Shown here: positions 33,332-42,018 of the stretch, in pieces
How positions within the stretch are numbered: position 1 is the stretch's first letter
How the letters are laid out: every line of letters begins with the position of its first letter
Assembly: GCF_020165495.1 (NCBI RefSeq)
Contig: NZ_JAIUIE010000005.1
Location: forward strand, 124,001 to 188,000
DNA: 64,000 nucleotides
Direction of reading: 5' to 3'
Source of the DNA: Mesorhizobium sp. BR1-1-16
GTDB taxonomy: Bacteria; Pseudomonadota; Alphaproteobacteria; Rhizobiales; Kaistiaceae
The notes under the pieces: generated by a model
Seen by the model: only the letters and a program-made list of their open reading frames with translations
Told to the model about the DNA's origin: nothing
Database searches by the model: none
Translations under genes and position numbers: made by a program

Positions 33332-36093
33332 GCGAGCACTCCCTTGATGTGAGCCGCCGTCACCGGAAGCGCGGCGAAGCGGTGGCCGGTCGCGTCGAAG
33401 ATGGCGTTTAGTAGACCCGGCACCACCGGGATCATGACGACCTCGGCCATGCCTTTCGGCGGCTCCTTCGGCGAAAGCGGCGGCAGGATCTCGACCTCGA
33501 GATCGTTCACCGGCAAATCGGAGGCACGGGCGAGCCGGTACTGGCCAAGATTCCACTGCCCGTTGCCCGGGCCGTCCTCGAACGGTGGCAACGTCTCCAG
33601 CAGCGCGTAGCCGACACCCATGGCAAAGCCGCCCTGTGCCTGGCCTCTCACGACTTCCGGCACCAGCGCCTCGCCGCATTCCAGCACGCTATAGGCCTTG
33701 GCGATCCTGACGATACCGGTGGCCCGTTCGATCTCGATGCGCACCAGCGTACCGCATAGCGAGGTGAAGGCCGTGCCGATCCTGTTGTAATCGGCCGGCG
33801 GGAACGCCACGGCGCTCCGTTCGATCGGTTCGAAATCGCCATCCCCGCGCCGGATGGCGAGCGCATCAATATCGGCCGTCACATCCTCGCCTCCGACCGT
33901 GAAGGTCGCCTGCGCCCAGGCCCAGCGCGAGAACGCATGCGCCATCGTTCCGGTAATGCCGTTCATGGCGTGCGCCTTGGCGGCGATCGCCTTCAGGGGC
34001 AGCGGCGATAGGCCGGACATCAGCAGCATGCCGTCCTGCCAGAACGCCTCGTCCCACTGTTTGGCGCGCGGATCGTTCTGCGGGATGCCCCAGATCGCCA
34101 GCGCCGCCGGCCACAGGCCGAAGCGAAACAGCACCCGTGCTGCCTCGGCGGCAGCCTGCGTGCCCACATGGGCGCCGATCGACGCGCTGGTCGCCGAGCT
34201 GATCGCGGGCACCCAGCGGGGATTCTTCGCCGCCTCATCCTGCGCCGCCTGCGTGGTGCTGTAGGCGTCGCCCGAAGTGAACAGACCGAGGGCATCGAAG
34301 GCATCGATCTCGGACACGCCGACGCGATCGGCAACCACGCCGAGATGCGCCGCGACGCGGTTGGCGATCGCCGTGCCGATGCCATTGCCCATCTCGACAG
34401 CGTCGCCATGCACGGAGACGCGGCCCTCCGCATCGATCTCGACCCGGCCGAGCGAGCAATCGGCGCCAGTGCCGTAATCCTTCGTACAGACGGCGACGCC
34501 CGTGCCGACGAGGAAACCGGGTTTGGCGGCTGCCTTTTCCATGGCGCGATCACGCCAGATCGGATGCGCCTCGAGCTTCGCCAGGATCTCCGGCGTGCGC
34601 ACCGAAACGGAATAGGGATTGCCGGTCATGGTCCGGCCGCCGGTCGCCAGCGCATTGCGGCGGCGGAACTCGATCGGATCGAGCGGCAGCGCGGCGCAGA
34701 CTTCGTCGACCAGAACCTCGATCGCCGTCATGGTCTGCAGCGTGCCATAGCCCCGCATCGAGCCGGCGGTTACGCCGCGCGAATGCAGCGCCACCGTCGT
34801 GACATCGACTTTCGGGATCGAATAGATGCCAAGCGCACCCGTGGCGCCGACGACCGCGACGCTCGCCGAATAATTGGCCATGCCGCCGCCGTCGAGGACG
34901 TGGTCGGCCGCGAAACCGGTGATCAGCCCGCTCTTCCGGTCGACGCCGATCTCAGAATGCATCTTGAAGGCATGGCGCTTCACACCGCCCTGGAATTGCT
35001 GGAAGCGATCATGGGCGAGCCGCACCGGCCGCCCGGGAAGGAACAGTCCCGCCAAGGCGATATAGAGCGAGAACGGCGTATGGTCCTTGCCGCCGAAGCC
35101 GCCGCCGACATACGCGAACTGCGCATTGATCGTAGCCGGCTTGTGATCCGCGTCCGCCTCACCGAGGAGGAACGCGATCGCTGAAGCCGCCTCGAAGGGC
35201 GATTGCACACCCAGCACGAGTTCGAGATTGCGCTTCGCCGGATCGTACCAGGCGAGGCCGCATTCCGGCTCCAGAAACACGGGATCGATCGACTGGGTCT
35301 CGAAGTCCTGCTGGATCACCAGCGTCTCGGGATCGGGCGCATCGAGCTCGGCGCGGATCGCGTCCCCGAACGTCGCGCCCTTCACATATTCTCCGCCCTT
35401 GGCGACCGGCAGCGGCTTCCAGATCGGCCGGCCCGTACTTTCGAAGAAGCCGGGACTGACCCAACCCTCCTGGATCGGCGAATAGAGATCCGGTCCATCC
35501 GGCGTCGGCCCGGCAACGCGCGTGAAGCGGAACGCGCCGTAGTTGGGTCCTTCGGTCGGACCCGTCTCAGCGCCAAATTTGAGGTAGTTGCCATCGCGAA
35601 GCGCGACGCGGACCCGATCGAAATCATCGAAGCTCGCAAAGATCAGCAGCGCCAGCGGCTGTCCGAGAAAGAACGGCGTCTTGCCGACCGGACAAAAGAG
35701 ATCGCCAGCGTAGAATTCCGGTACGCGAGCCCCGATCCGCGCGACATCCTCCGCCGTCACCACGACGGTCGGCTTGGCGATCAGGGACAGACGATCGAGA
35801 TCGATGCCCTCATAGATATGGCTCGCATCGGGCGAGCGGACGAACAGCGCATGCGCCGTCTCGCTCGGCCAGCCCGGCATGTCCGCGGCACGAAAGTCCG
35901 AGGCATAGAGCTTGGCGCCGGTCACCTTGGCGACGCCGTCGACACGGCCGAGCCTCGGCCTTGCGACACCGCGCCCCGGCAGCGTCTCGCGAGATGCAAA
36001 GCTCGGCGCATCGGCGCGTGCCATCGGCGTCACCGCAACCGCGATCCCGCTGGCCATCATCAGCTTCACGAAATCCCGTCGCGAAGGCCTCAT
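33328..36093 (-). CDS. Molybdopterin-binding subunit of a periplasmic aldehyde/isoquinoline oxidoreductase
   Basis: A 921-residue catalytic subunit of the xanthine dehydrogenase family. ATG 36093 gives a Tat signal (RPSRRDFVKLMMASGIAVAV); the open frame reaches 36192 but that adds only a non-signal leader. Typical features are LGRVDGVAKVTGAKLYASDF, YVGGGFGGKDHTPF and MRGYGTLQTM. The C-terminal catalytic Glu probably lies in GMAEVVMIP, where relatives have GVGEP. No FAD subunit is encoded; the set resembles isoquinoline 1-oxidoreductase-type enzymes that use a cytochrome instead. The substrate may be an aldehyde or N-heterocycle. Confidence 0.9.
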   Translation of the reverse strand: MRPSRRDFVKLMMASGIAVAVTPMARADAPSFASRETLPGRGVARPRLGRVDGVAKVTGAKLYASDFRAADMPGWPSETAHALFVRSPDASHIYEGIDLDRLSLIAKPTVVVTAEDVARIGARVPEFYAGDLFCPVGKTPFFLGQPLALLIFASFDDFDRVRVALRDGNYLKFGAETGPTEGPNYGAFRFTRVAGPTPDGPDLYSPIQEGWVSPGFFESTGRPIWKPLPVAKGGEYVKGATFGDAIRAELDAPDPETLVIQQDFETQSIDPVFLEPECGLAWYDPAKRNLELVLGVQSPFEAASAIAFLLGEADADHKPATINAQFAYVGGGFGGKDHTPFSLYIALAGLFLPGRPVRLAHDRFQQFQGGVKRHAFKMHSEIGVDRKSGLITGFAADHVLDGGGMANYSASVAVVGATGALGIYSIPKVDVTTVALHSRGVTAGSMRGYGTLQTMTAIEVLVDEVCAALPLDPIEFRRRNALATGGRTMTGNPYSVSVRTPEILAKLEAHPIWRDRAMEKAAAKPGFLVGTGVAVCTKDYGTGADCSLGRVEIDAEGRVSVHGDAVEMGNGIGTAIANRVAAHLGVVADRVGVSEIDAFDALGLFTSGDAYSTTQAAQDEAAKNPRWVPAISSATSASIGAHVGTQAAAEAARVLFRFGLWPAALAIWGIPQNDPRAKQWDEAFWQDGMLLMSGLSPLPLKAIAAKAHAMNGITGTMAHAFSRWAWAQATFTVGGEDVTADIDALAIRRGDGDFEPIERSAVAFPPADYNRIGTAFTSLCGTLVRIEIERATGIVRIAKAYSVLECGEALVPEVVRGQAQGGFAMGVGYALLETLPPFEDGPGNGQWNLGQYRLARASDLPVNDLEVEILPPLSPKEPPKGMAEVVMIPVVPGLLNAIFDATGHRFAALPVTAAHIKGVLA

Positions 36094-36424
36094 CCGCTCC
36101 ACCCCCTCGCGCCCGCCTGTGGCGCACATCGCCGACGGCCGGAATCGCTCCGTCACCTCGGCAATGAACGTTAGAGAAGCTCCAGACGGCACGCCATGGC
36201 CACAAGTCTCAGCGCGCGAATAAATGCTACGCGGAAAGCACCTCCACTCGGGCCCGCCAAGATGTAGGCAACGGATCGCCTTCCTTCTTCTCAGCGGGTT
36301 CCAGGTCCTAGCGGGAAGGCGGCCCCCTCACCCATCGATTGATCCTCCGTCTCATTGATCTGGCGCATGCCGTGTTGCTTGAAGATATTCCAGACTAGTG
36401 ACGTCCTGAGCCGAAGGGGTCGAC
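36094..36424. other. Divergent intergenic region, Mo hydroxylase / P-type ATPase
   Basis: No gene is supported. The right part is comparatively AT-rich (about 36340-36400) and contains GACTAG (36394-36399), like promoter elements elsewhere in the window, followed by AAGGGG before the ATPase start. No metal-regulator operator could be recognised. Confidence 0.4.
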
Positions 36425-38257
36425 ATGATGGCGCTGCGAATGCCGGTTTCGGGTGGCCGGCTCGGCTTGGTGGCGGTCGCGCTGTTAGGGCTCATCGCGG
36501 GCTGTGCCGGCCTTTTGCTCGGCGCGACCTGGGCTGGGACTGTCTTCGCGCTGGCGACCGTTCCGGTGCTGGCCGCCCTGCTGGTTGAAATCGCCGTCAG
36601 CCTTCGAAAGGGTGATGTCGGGCTCGACATCGTCGCCGCGCTTTCGATGTCGGCGGCGCTCGCCTTCGGGGAGCCGCTCGCTGGCAATGTCGTCGCGCTC
36701 ATGTATGCCGGCGGGCAATTGCTGGAGAGCTTTGCCGAGGGCCGGGCCCGCCGCGAGATGACCGCGCTTCTCGGGCGCGTCGCCCGAACCGCCATGCGGT
36801 TTGCCGGGGGCCGGCTCACCGAGGTGCCGATCGAAACCCTCCGCACCGGCGACGCTATCCTCATCCGGCGCGGCGAGGTGGTGCCGGTCGACGGCATCCT
36901 GGTCTCCGAGGCGGCTGCATTCGACCAGTCGGCACTGACCGGCGAGAGCCTGCCAGCCACGAAGCATGCGGGCGATGAAATTCTCTCCGGCATCACCAAT
37001 GCCGGCGACGCCGTCGAGATCAGGGCGACACATCCTGCGGCCGAGAGCACCTATGCCAGCATCGTCCGTCTCGTCGCTGGCGCGGCTGCGAGCCGGGCAC
37101 CGAGCCTTCGCATCGCGGACCGCTACGCGATCGGCTTCCTGGCGCTGACGCTCGCCATCGCAGGCATCGCCTGGCTGGCATCGGGCGATGCGATCCGCGC
37201 GCTTGCCGTGCTGGTGGTGGCGACGCCCTGCCCTCTGATCCTGGCGCTTCCCGTGGCCATCATTTCCGGCATGTCGCGCGCCGCGAAGAATGGCGTTCTG
37301 ATCAAGACGGGCGGCGCACTCGAAGCGCTCGCCAATGTCCGAACGGTGATCCTCGACAAGACCGGCACGCTGACATTCGGCATTGCCAGCGTGACCGCGA
37401 TCCGGTCGGCCGGACGTTTCGAGCCGAACGAGTTGCTGCGCCTCGCCGCCTCGCTCGACCAGGCGTCTGGCCATGTCGTGGCCGCAGCGCTCGTCGCCGA
37501 GGCGAAACGGCGCAGCCTCGCGCTCGCGGCGCCCGCCGATGTGAGCGAGGATCCCGGCGCTGGGCTGACTGGCACCGTCGCTGGCCATAGCGTCGCTGTC
37601 GGCAGCCTCGCCTATGTGCTCGACCACAGCGGCGGAACGGCGGCAGGGCTCGACGACGGCATCGAGGCGGGCAGCGCCATCGTCGCGGTGGCGGTCGACG
37701 ATTGCTTTGCTGGACTGATCCTGCTTGCGGACGGACTCCGGCCGGATGCCCCGGCGATGATGGCGGTGCTCGGCCAGTCCGGCGTCGACCGGATCGTGCT
37801 CGCCTCGGGTGACCGGACCGAGATCGTCGTCGCCGTGGCTGGCGCGCTGCCGGTCGACGCAGTCTTCGGGGACCTTTCGCCAGCCGACAAGCTCGCGCTT
37901 GTGCGCCGCGAAGAGGCGCGGGCGCCGACCTTGATGGTCGGCGACGGCATCAACGACGCCCCGGCGCTTGCCGGCGCCAGTGTCGGCGTCGCGATGGGCG
38001 CGCGCGGCGCCGCCGCGTCATCCGAGAGCGCCGATGTCGTCCTTTTGGTCGATCGCGTCGACAAGCTGGCACTCGCGCTGCAGATCGGCCGGCGAACGCG
38101 GCGGATCGCACTCGAAAGCGTGCTTGTCGGGCTCGGCCTTTCGGTCGCTGCGATGATCTTCGCGGCGTTCGGCCTGCTGCCGCCCGTCGCCGGCGCGCTG
38201 CTTCAGGAAGCGATCGACGTCGCGGTCATCCTCAACGCGCTCCGGGCGCTCAACTGA
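36425..38257 (+). CDS. P1B-type heavy-metal ATPase with CPL transport motif
   Basis: A 610-residue inner-membrane cation pump. P-type motifs are TGES (172-175), the phosphorylation site DKTGT (Asp311) and GDGINDAP (506-513). The membrane metal-site motif is ATPCPL (Cys269-Pro270-Leu271) instead of CPC, CPH or SPC, and the nucleotide-domain motif reads SGHV (348-351) rather than SxHP. There is no N-terminal HMA metal-binding domain. The C-terminus LQEAIDVAVILNALRAL is typical of heavy-metal pumps. The metal cannot be assigned. No regulator is adjacent. Confidence 0.88.
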   Translation: MMALRMPVSGGRLGLVAVALLGLIAGCAGLLLGATWAGTVFALATVPVLAALLVEIAVSLRKGDVGLDIVAALSMSAALAFGEPLAGNVVALMYAGGQLLESFAEGRARREMTALLGRVARTAMRFAGGRLTEVPIETLRTGDAILIRRGEVVPVDGILVSEAAAFDQSALTGESLPATKHAGDEILSGITNAGDAVEIRATHPAAESTYASIVRLVAGAAASRAPSLRIADRYAIGFLALTLAIAGIAWLASGDAIRALAVLVVATPCPLILALPVAIISGMSRAAKNGVLIKTGGALEALANVRTVILDKTGTLTFGIASVTAIRSAGRFEPNELLRLAASLDQASGHVVAAALVAEAKRRSLALAAPADVSEDPGAGLTGTVAGHSVAVGSLAYVLDHSGGTAAGLDDGIEAGSAIVAVAVDDCFAGLILLADGLRPDAPAMMAVLGQSGVDRIVLASGDRTEIVVAVAGALPVDAVFGDLSPADKLALVRREEARAPTLMVGDGINDAPALAGASVGVAMGARGAAASSESADVVLLVDRVDKLALALQIGRRTRRIALESVLVGLGLSVAAMIFAAFGLLPPVAGALLQEAIDVAVILNALRALN

Positions 38258-39277
38258 TCAGACGCCAATATCGATGATCGCCTTGATCAGGCCTTCCTTC
38301 TGATGCGCCCAGCGCGGCAGATCCTCGACGACGCCGGGAAGCGTCGTGCGATGCGTCGCAAGCGCCGCCTGCGAGACGAGGCCATTCCGCATCGAGGTCA
38401 TCACATGCTCGAAATCGGCGCGCGTCGCATTGCGGCTCCCGATCAGCGTCATCTCGCGTTTGTGGAATTCGGGGTCGGCAAAGGAGATGCGATCCTTGAC
38501 GACGCTGATCAGCACATAGCTCCCGCCATGCGCCACCAGCGTGAACCCCGCCTCGATCGCCTTGGCATTTCCGGTTGCGTCGAACACGGTGCTGAACCCC
38601 TCGCCCCCGGTGTGCGCCATCAACTGCGCCTCGGCATCGGCGCCGGTCTCGAACACCGACGTGAAGCCGAGCGTGTCGCGGGCAAAGGCGAGCCGTTCGG
38701 CGCTGGAATCGAGCAGTGTCACTTCGAGCCCGGCAATCCTGGCGAAGATGGCCGCGCCGAGCCCGATCGGGCCGATCCCGACAACGAGTGCGCGCTGGCC
38801 AGGTTCGGGACGCGACCGCCGGACGGCGTGGGCGCCAATCGCGAGAAACTCCACCATGGCCGCATCGCGCAGCGACAGCCCGTCGGCCGGATAGAGATTG
38901 CCAGCCGGCATGACGATGCGCTCGGCCATGCCGCCATCGCCATGCACGCCGAGCACATTGATCGACATGCAGCAGTTCGGCTTGCCGTTGCGGCAGGCGA
39001 TGCAGTGGCCGCAGGAAATATAAGGATTGATCACCACCGGCGTGCCGATTTCGAGATCGACGCCCGCGCCGACGGCGGCAACGACGCCCGAAAGCTCGTG
39101 GCCCATCACCCGCGGATAGGCCAGGAACGGATGCTTGCCCTCGAAGATATGATAATCGGTGCCGCAAATGCCGACATGGCGGATATCGACCGCGGCTTCG
39201 CCTGGACCCGGCGCCGGCGGCAGCGGACGATCGACGAGTTCGAGCCTGCCGGGCTCAAGGCATAGAACGGCTTGCAT
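38258..39277 (-). CDS. Zinc-dependent alcohol/polyol dehydrogenase (MDR family)
   Basis: A 339-residue medium-chain dehydrogenase. Catalytic-zinc residues lie in HVGICGTDYH and MGHELSG, the structural-zinc cysteines in SCGHCIACRNGKPNCC, and the nucleotide site is VVGIGPIGLGAA. ATG 39277 follows GGGAG and gives the family start (MQAVLCLEPGRLELVD). It follows the CUT2 importer genes on the same strand, so it probably oxidises the imported sugar, sugar acid or polyol (L-idonate- or galactonate-dehydrogenase-like). Confidence 0.88.
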   Translation of the reverse strand: MQAVLCLEPGRLELVDRPLPPAPGPGEAAVDIRHVGICGTDYHIFEGKHPFLAYPRVMGHELSGVVAAVGAGVDLEIGTPVVINPYISCGHCIACRNGKPNCCMSINVLGVHGDGGMAERIVMPAGNLYPADGLSLRDAAMVEFLAIGAHAVRRSRPEPGQRALVVGIGPIGLGAAIFARIAGLEVTLLDSSAERLAFARDTLGFTSVFETGADAEAQLMAHTGGEGFSTVFDATGNAKAIEAGFTLVAHGGSYVLISVVKDRISFADPEFHKREMTLIGSRNATRADFEHVMTSMRNGLVSQAALATHRTTLPGVVEDLPRWAHQKEGLIKAIIDIGV

Positions 39278-39383
39278 GAAGAGACTCCCGGCCGGCGTCT
39301 GCAGCTGACGCCGGCGCATGTGACACAATCGGACTTGAGCACACTAGAGGCGCTGATCGCCATTCGGGACGCAGCAAATCGTC

Positions 39384-40358
39384 CTAGCGGCCGCGGCGGC
39401 GCAACTGGTCGAAATAAACGATGACGATGATCAGGCCGCCGGTGATGATGCGCTGCCAGAACGAGTTGACGTTGAGCAGATTGGCGCCGTTGTTGATCGT
39501 GGCCAGGATGAACGCGCCGATCAGCGGCCCATGCACCGAGCCGACGGCCCCGAACAGGCTGGTGCCGCCGATCACCGACGAGGCGATCGCCTGCAATTCC
39601 CAGCCCTCCGCCTGCGTTGCATTGCCGATGCCGATGCGCGTCGCAAGCAGCACGCCGACAAAGGCGGCGCAGATCGAGCACAGGGCATAAGCGAGGTAGA
39701 TCACGCGGTTGACCCGCACGCCGGACAGGCGCGCCGATTCCGGATTGGAGCCGACGGCGAAGAGATAGCGGCCCCAGCGCGTGTGATTGAGGAACACATA
39801 GGCCGGAATCGCAATCACGACGACCATCCAGAACAGACTGGGAATGCCGAGGAAATCGAGGGTCGCGAACCGGGTGAAATCCTCGTTCTGGATCGAGATG
39901 GTGGAGCCATTGGTCATCAACAGGCCGATGCCGCGCAGCGAGGTCAGCGTCGCCAGCGTGATGATGAAGGGTGGCAGGCCCATCTTGGTGATGCCGAAGC
40001 CGTGAAAGAGGCCGATGCCAAGCCCGACCAGCAGCGTGATCAGGATCGACGCCCAGACTGGAACGCCGGCCTGCAACAGGAGCGCGATCACCACCGTTGA
40101 AAATCCGACGACCGCACCGACCGAAAGGTCGATGCCGGCGGTAATGATCACGAAGGTCTGGCCGACGGCGAGAATCGCGATCATCGCCCCCTGGCGCATC
40201 AGATTGGGGATGTTGCGATCCGTGAAGAAATTCGGCGTCGCGAAGGCGAGCACGACCCAGAGCAGGACCAAAAGGCCGAGCAGCGTCAGCGCGAACAGGA
40301 AATTATAGTTGCGTCTTGGCTGAGCGGCCTTGGCCGACGCGGCATCCACCGTTGACAT
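39384..40358 (-). CDS. Ribose-type (CUT2) ABC transporter permease
   Basis: A 324-residue membrane protein of the RbsC type with about nine to ten hydrophobic segments, and characteristic GQTFVIITAGIDLSVGAVVG and SVIGGTSLFGAVGSVHG. It starts 12 bases after the ATPase gene. Together with genes at 40371 and 42019 it forms a complete importer. Confidence 0.9.
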   Translation of the reverse strand: MSTVDAASAKAAQPRRNYNFLFALTLLGLLVLLWVVLAFATPNFFTDRNIPNLMRQGAMIAILAVGQTFVIITAGIDLSVGAVVGFSTVVIALLLQAGVPVWASILITLLVGLGIGLFHGFGITKMGLPPFIITLATLTSLRGIGLLMTNGSTISIQNEDFTRFATLDFLGIPSLFWMVVVIAIPAYVFLNHTRWGRYLFAVGSNPESARLSGVRVNRVIYLAYALCSICAAFVGVLLATRIGIGNATQAEGWELQAIASSVIGGTSLFGAVGSVHGPLIGAFILATINNGANLLNVNSFWQRIITGGLIIVIVYFDQLRRRGR

Positions 40359-40370
40359 CTCGTACTCCCC

Positions 40371-41912
40371 CTAGACGCCGATCGCCTCGGCGAGGACTTC
40401 TTCATGGCTGGCGCCGCGGAAGCCGTTGGTGCCAACCAGCTGGCCGGCGCGAAAAACATGCAGCGTGTCGGAGAGTTCGTACACTTCCGGCAGATAGCTG
40501 GAGATGAGCAGGATACCGGCGCCCTCCTTGAGCAACTTGGCGAACAGGCGGTAGATCTCGGCCTTGGTGCCGACATCGACGCCAACCGTCGGTTCGTCGA
40601 AGATGAACAGATCGGCGCCGTGATTGAGCCATTTGCCGATGACGATCTTCTGCTGGTTGCCACCCGACATGGACGAGGCGAGCGACTTGCGGCTTGGCGT
40701 CTTGATCGAGAGATCCTTGATCTGCTGGTCGGCGCGCCGCGCCTCCTCGCGGCTCGAGATGATTAGGCCGCGCGAGAGGCGGTCATAGATCGGCAGGCTG
40801 AGATTGAGGCCGATCGGCAGGTTCAGATTGAGACCCTGGTCACGACGGCTCTCGGGCGCCAGCGCGATGCCAAGCCCGATCGCGGTCCGCTCGTCGGCGA
40901 TGTCGACCGGCTTGCCCTTCCAGAAAATCTCGCCGGCAGTCTTCGGATTGCGACCGAAGACGCTCAGTGCGAATTCGCTGCGGCCGGCGCCGATAAGGCC
41001 ATAGAGGCCGACGATTTCGCCGCGCCGAACGGTGAGGGAGACATCCTTGAAGCCCTTGCCCGAGAGATTGCGGGTCTCGAGCAGCACCTCGCCGAACGGA
41101 ATGTGTTCCTTGTGGTAGATCTCGTCAATCGTGCGATTGATCATCATCGCGACGAGCTCGTTGTCGTTGGTCGCTGCTATATCGCGCGTACCGACCATCA
41201 ATCCGTCGCGCAGGACCGAGACACGGTCGGCGATCTCGAAGATCTCCTCCATGCGGTGGGAGATATAGATGATGGTGACGCCTTCCGACTTCAGACGCCG
41301 GATGAGCGCAAACAGCTGCGCAGCTTCCTGGCGTGTCAGATAGGCAGTCGGCTCGTCGAAGATCAGGAACTTGGTCCCGCGCAACGCTGCGCGCGCCGTC
41401 GCGACCAGCTGCTGCTGGCCGATCGTCAGCGTATCGAGCTGGACGCCGGCGGGCAGATTGAAGCCCATGTCGTCGAGGATGCGCTGGGCGGCGCGTGTCA
41501 TGTCGCGCTTCTGCAGCAGGCCGAATTTCACGGTCTCGTCGCCGAGAAAGATATTGGCCGCGACCGTCAGGTGGCGGCAGAGCACGACCTCCTGATGCAC
41601 GGCATTGATGCCATGGTCGATCGCCTCCTGCGGATTGGCGAGCCCGACCGGGGCTCCGTTCCAGAGCACATCGCCGCCGCTGCGCGGTATCACGCCGGTC
41701 AGGAGCTTGATCAGCGTCGACTTTCCAGCGCCATTCTCGCCGACGATGGCGTGGATCTCGCCGCGGCGGAACGCAAGGCTCGATGGCTTCAACGCCAGAA
41801 CCGGTCCGTAGCTCTTTTCCAGATTGCGCAGTTCGAGGATCGTGTCGTCGCCCGAAGCGGGCGCCGCGTTCCCGGATGCGGGAGCGGCTGCGGCAACGCC
41901 TGATACGCTCAT
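40371..41912 (-). CDS. Ribose-type (CUT2) ABC transporter ATP-binding protein
   Basis: A 513-residue protein with two ATPase domains. The first has Walker A GENGAGKST, signature region LTIGQQQLVATARA and Walker B FLIFDEPT. The second has a degenerate Walker A (GLIGAGRSE), signature MSGGNQQK and FIFDEPTVGVDVGTK, as in RbsA/MglA. The start at 41912 (MSVSGVAAA) is taken over the ATG at 41948, because GGACGAG lies ahead. An Ala/Pro-rich leader of about 30 residues precedes the first domain. It is the only sugar-importer ATPase in the window. Confidence 0.92.
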   Translation of the reverse strand: MSVSGVAAAAPASGNAAPASGDDTILELRNLEKSYGPVLALKPSSLAFRRGEIHAIVGENGAGKSTLIKLLTGVIPRSGGDVLWNGAPVGLANPQEAIDHGINAVHQEVVLCRHLTVAANIFLGDETVKFGLLQKRDMTRAAQRILDDMGFNLPAGVQLDTLTIGQQQLVATARAALRGTKFLIFDEPTAYLTRQEAAQLFALIRRLKSEGVTIIYISHRMEEIFEIADRVSVLRDGLMVGTRDIAATNDNELVAMMINRTIDEIYHKEHIPFGEVLLETRNLSGKGFKDVSLTVRRGEIVGLYGLIGAGRSEFALSVFGRNPKTAGEIFWKGKPVDIADERTAIGLGIALAPESRRDQGLNLNLPIGLNLSLPIYDRLSRGLIISSREEARRADQQIKDLSIKTPSRKSLASSMSGGNQQKIVIGKWLNHGADLFIFDEPTVGVDVGTKAEIYRLFAKLLKEGAGILLISSYLPEVYELSDTLHVFRAGQLVGTNGFRGASHEEVLAEAIGV

Positions 41913-41978
41913 GGTCTCGTCCTGCTCAAGGAGCGGCGAAAGCCGCATCGGCCAGGAGGCTGGCCCGTCGTTGGTTTG

Positions 41979-42011
41979 GCGCGCCCCCCCCCCCCCCGGG
42001 GCGGCGCGCCG
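41979..42011 (-). repeat. G14 homopolymer within a GC hairpin between CUT2 binding-protein and ATPase genes
   Basis: GGCGCGCC occurs at 41979-41986 and again at 42004-42011, flanking a run of 14 C on the plus strand (41984-41997) followed by GGGG. On the transcribed strand the run is G14. The arms can pair, so the transcript has a GC hairpin with a G-rich loop directly after the binding-protein stop. It may be an mRNA processing or attenuation element, a slippery tract, or partly a sequencing artefact in run length. Confidence 0.6.
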
Positions 42012-42018
42012 CGTCGCC

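Noticed and set aside
41979-42011. Homopolymer as a phase-variation tract within a gene
   Set aside because: It lies between stop (42019) and start (41912) codons, so length changes cannot shift a reading frame; only an expression effect remains possible.
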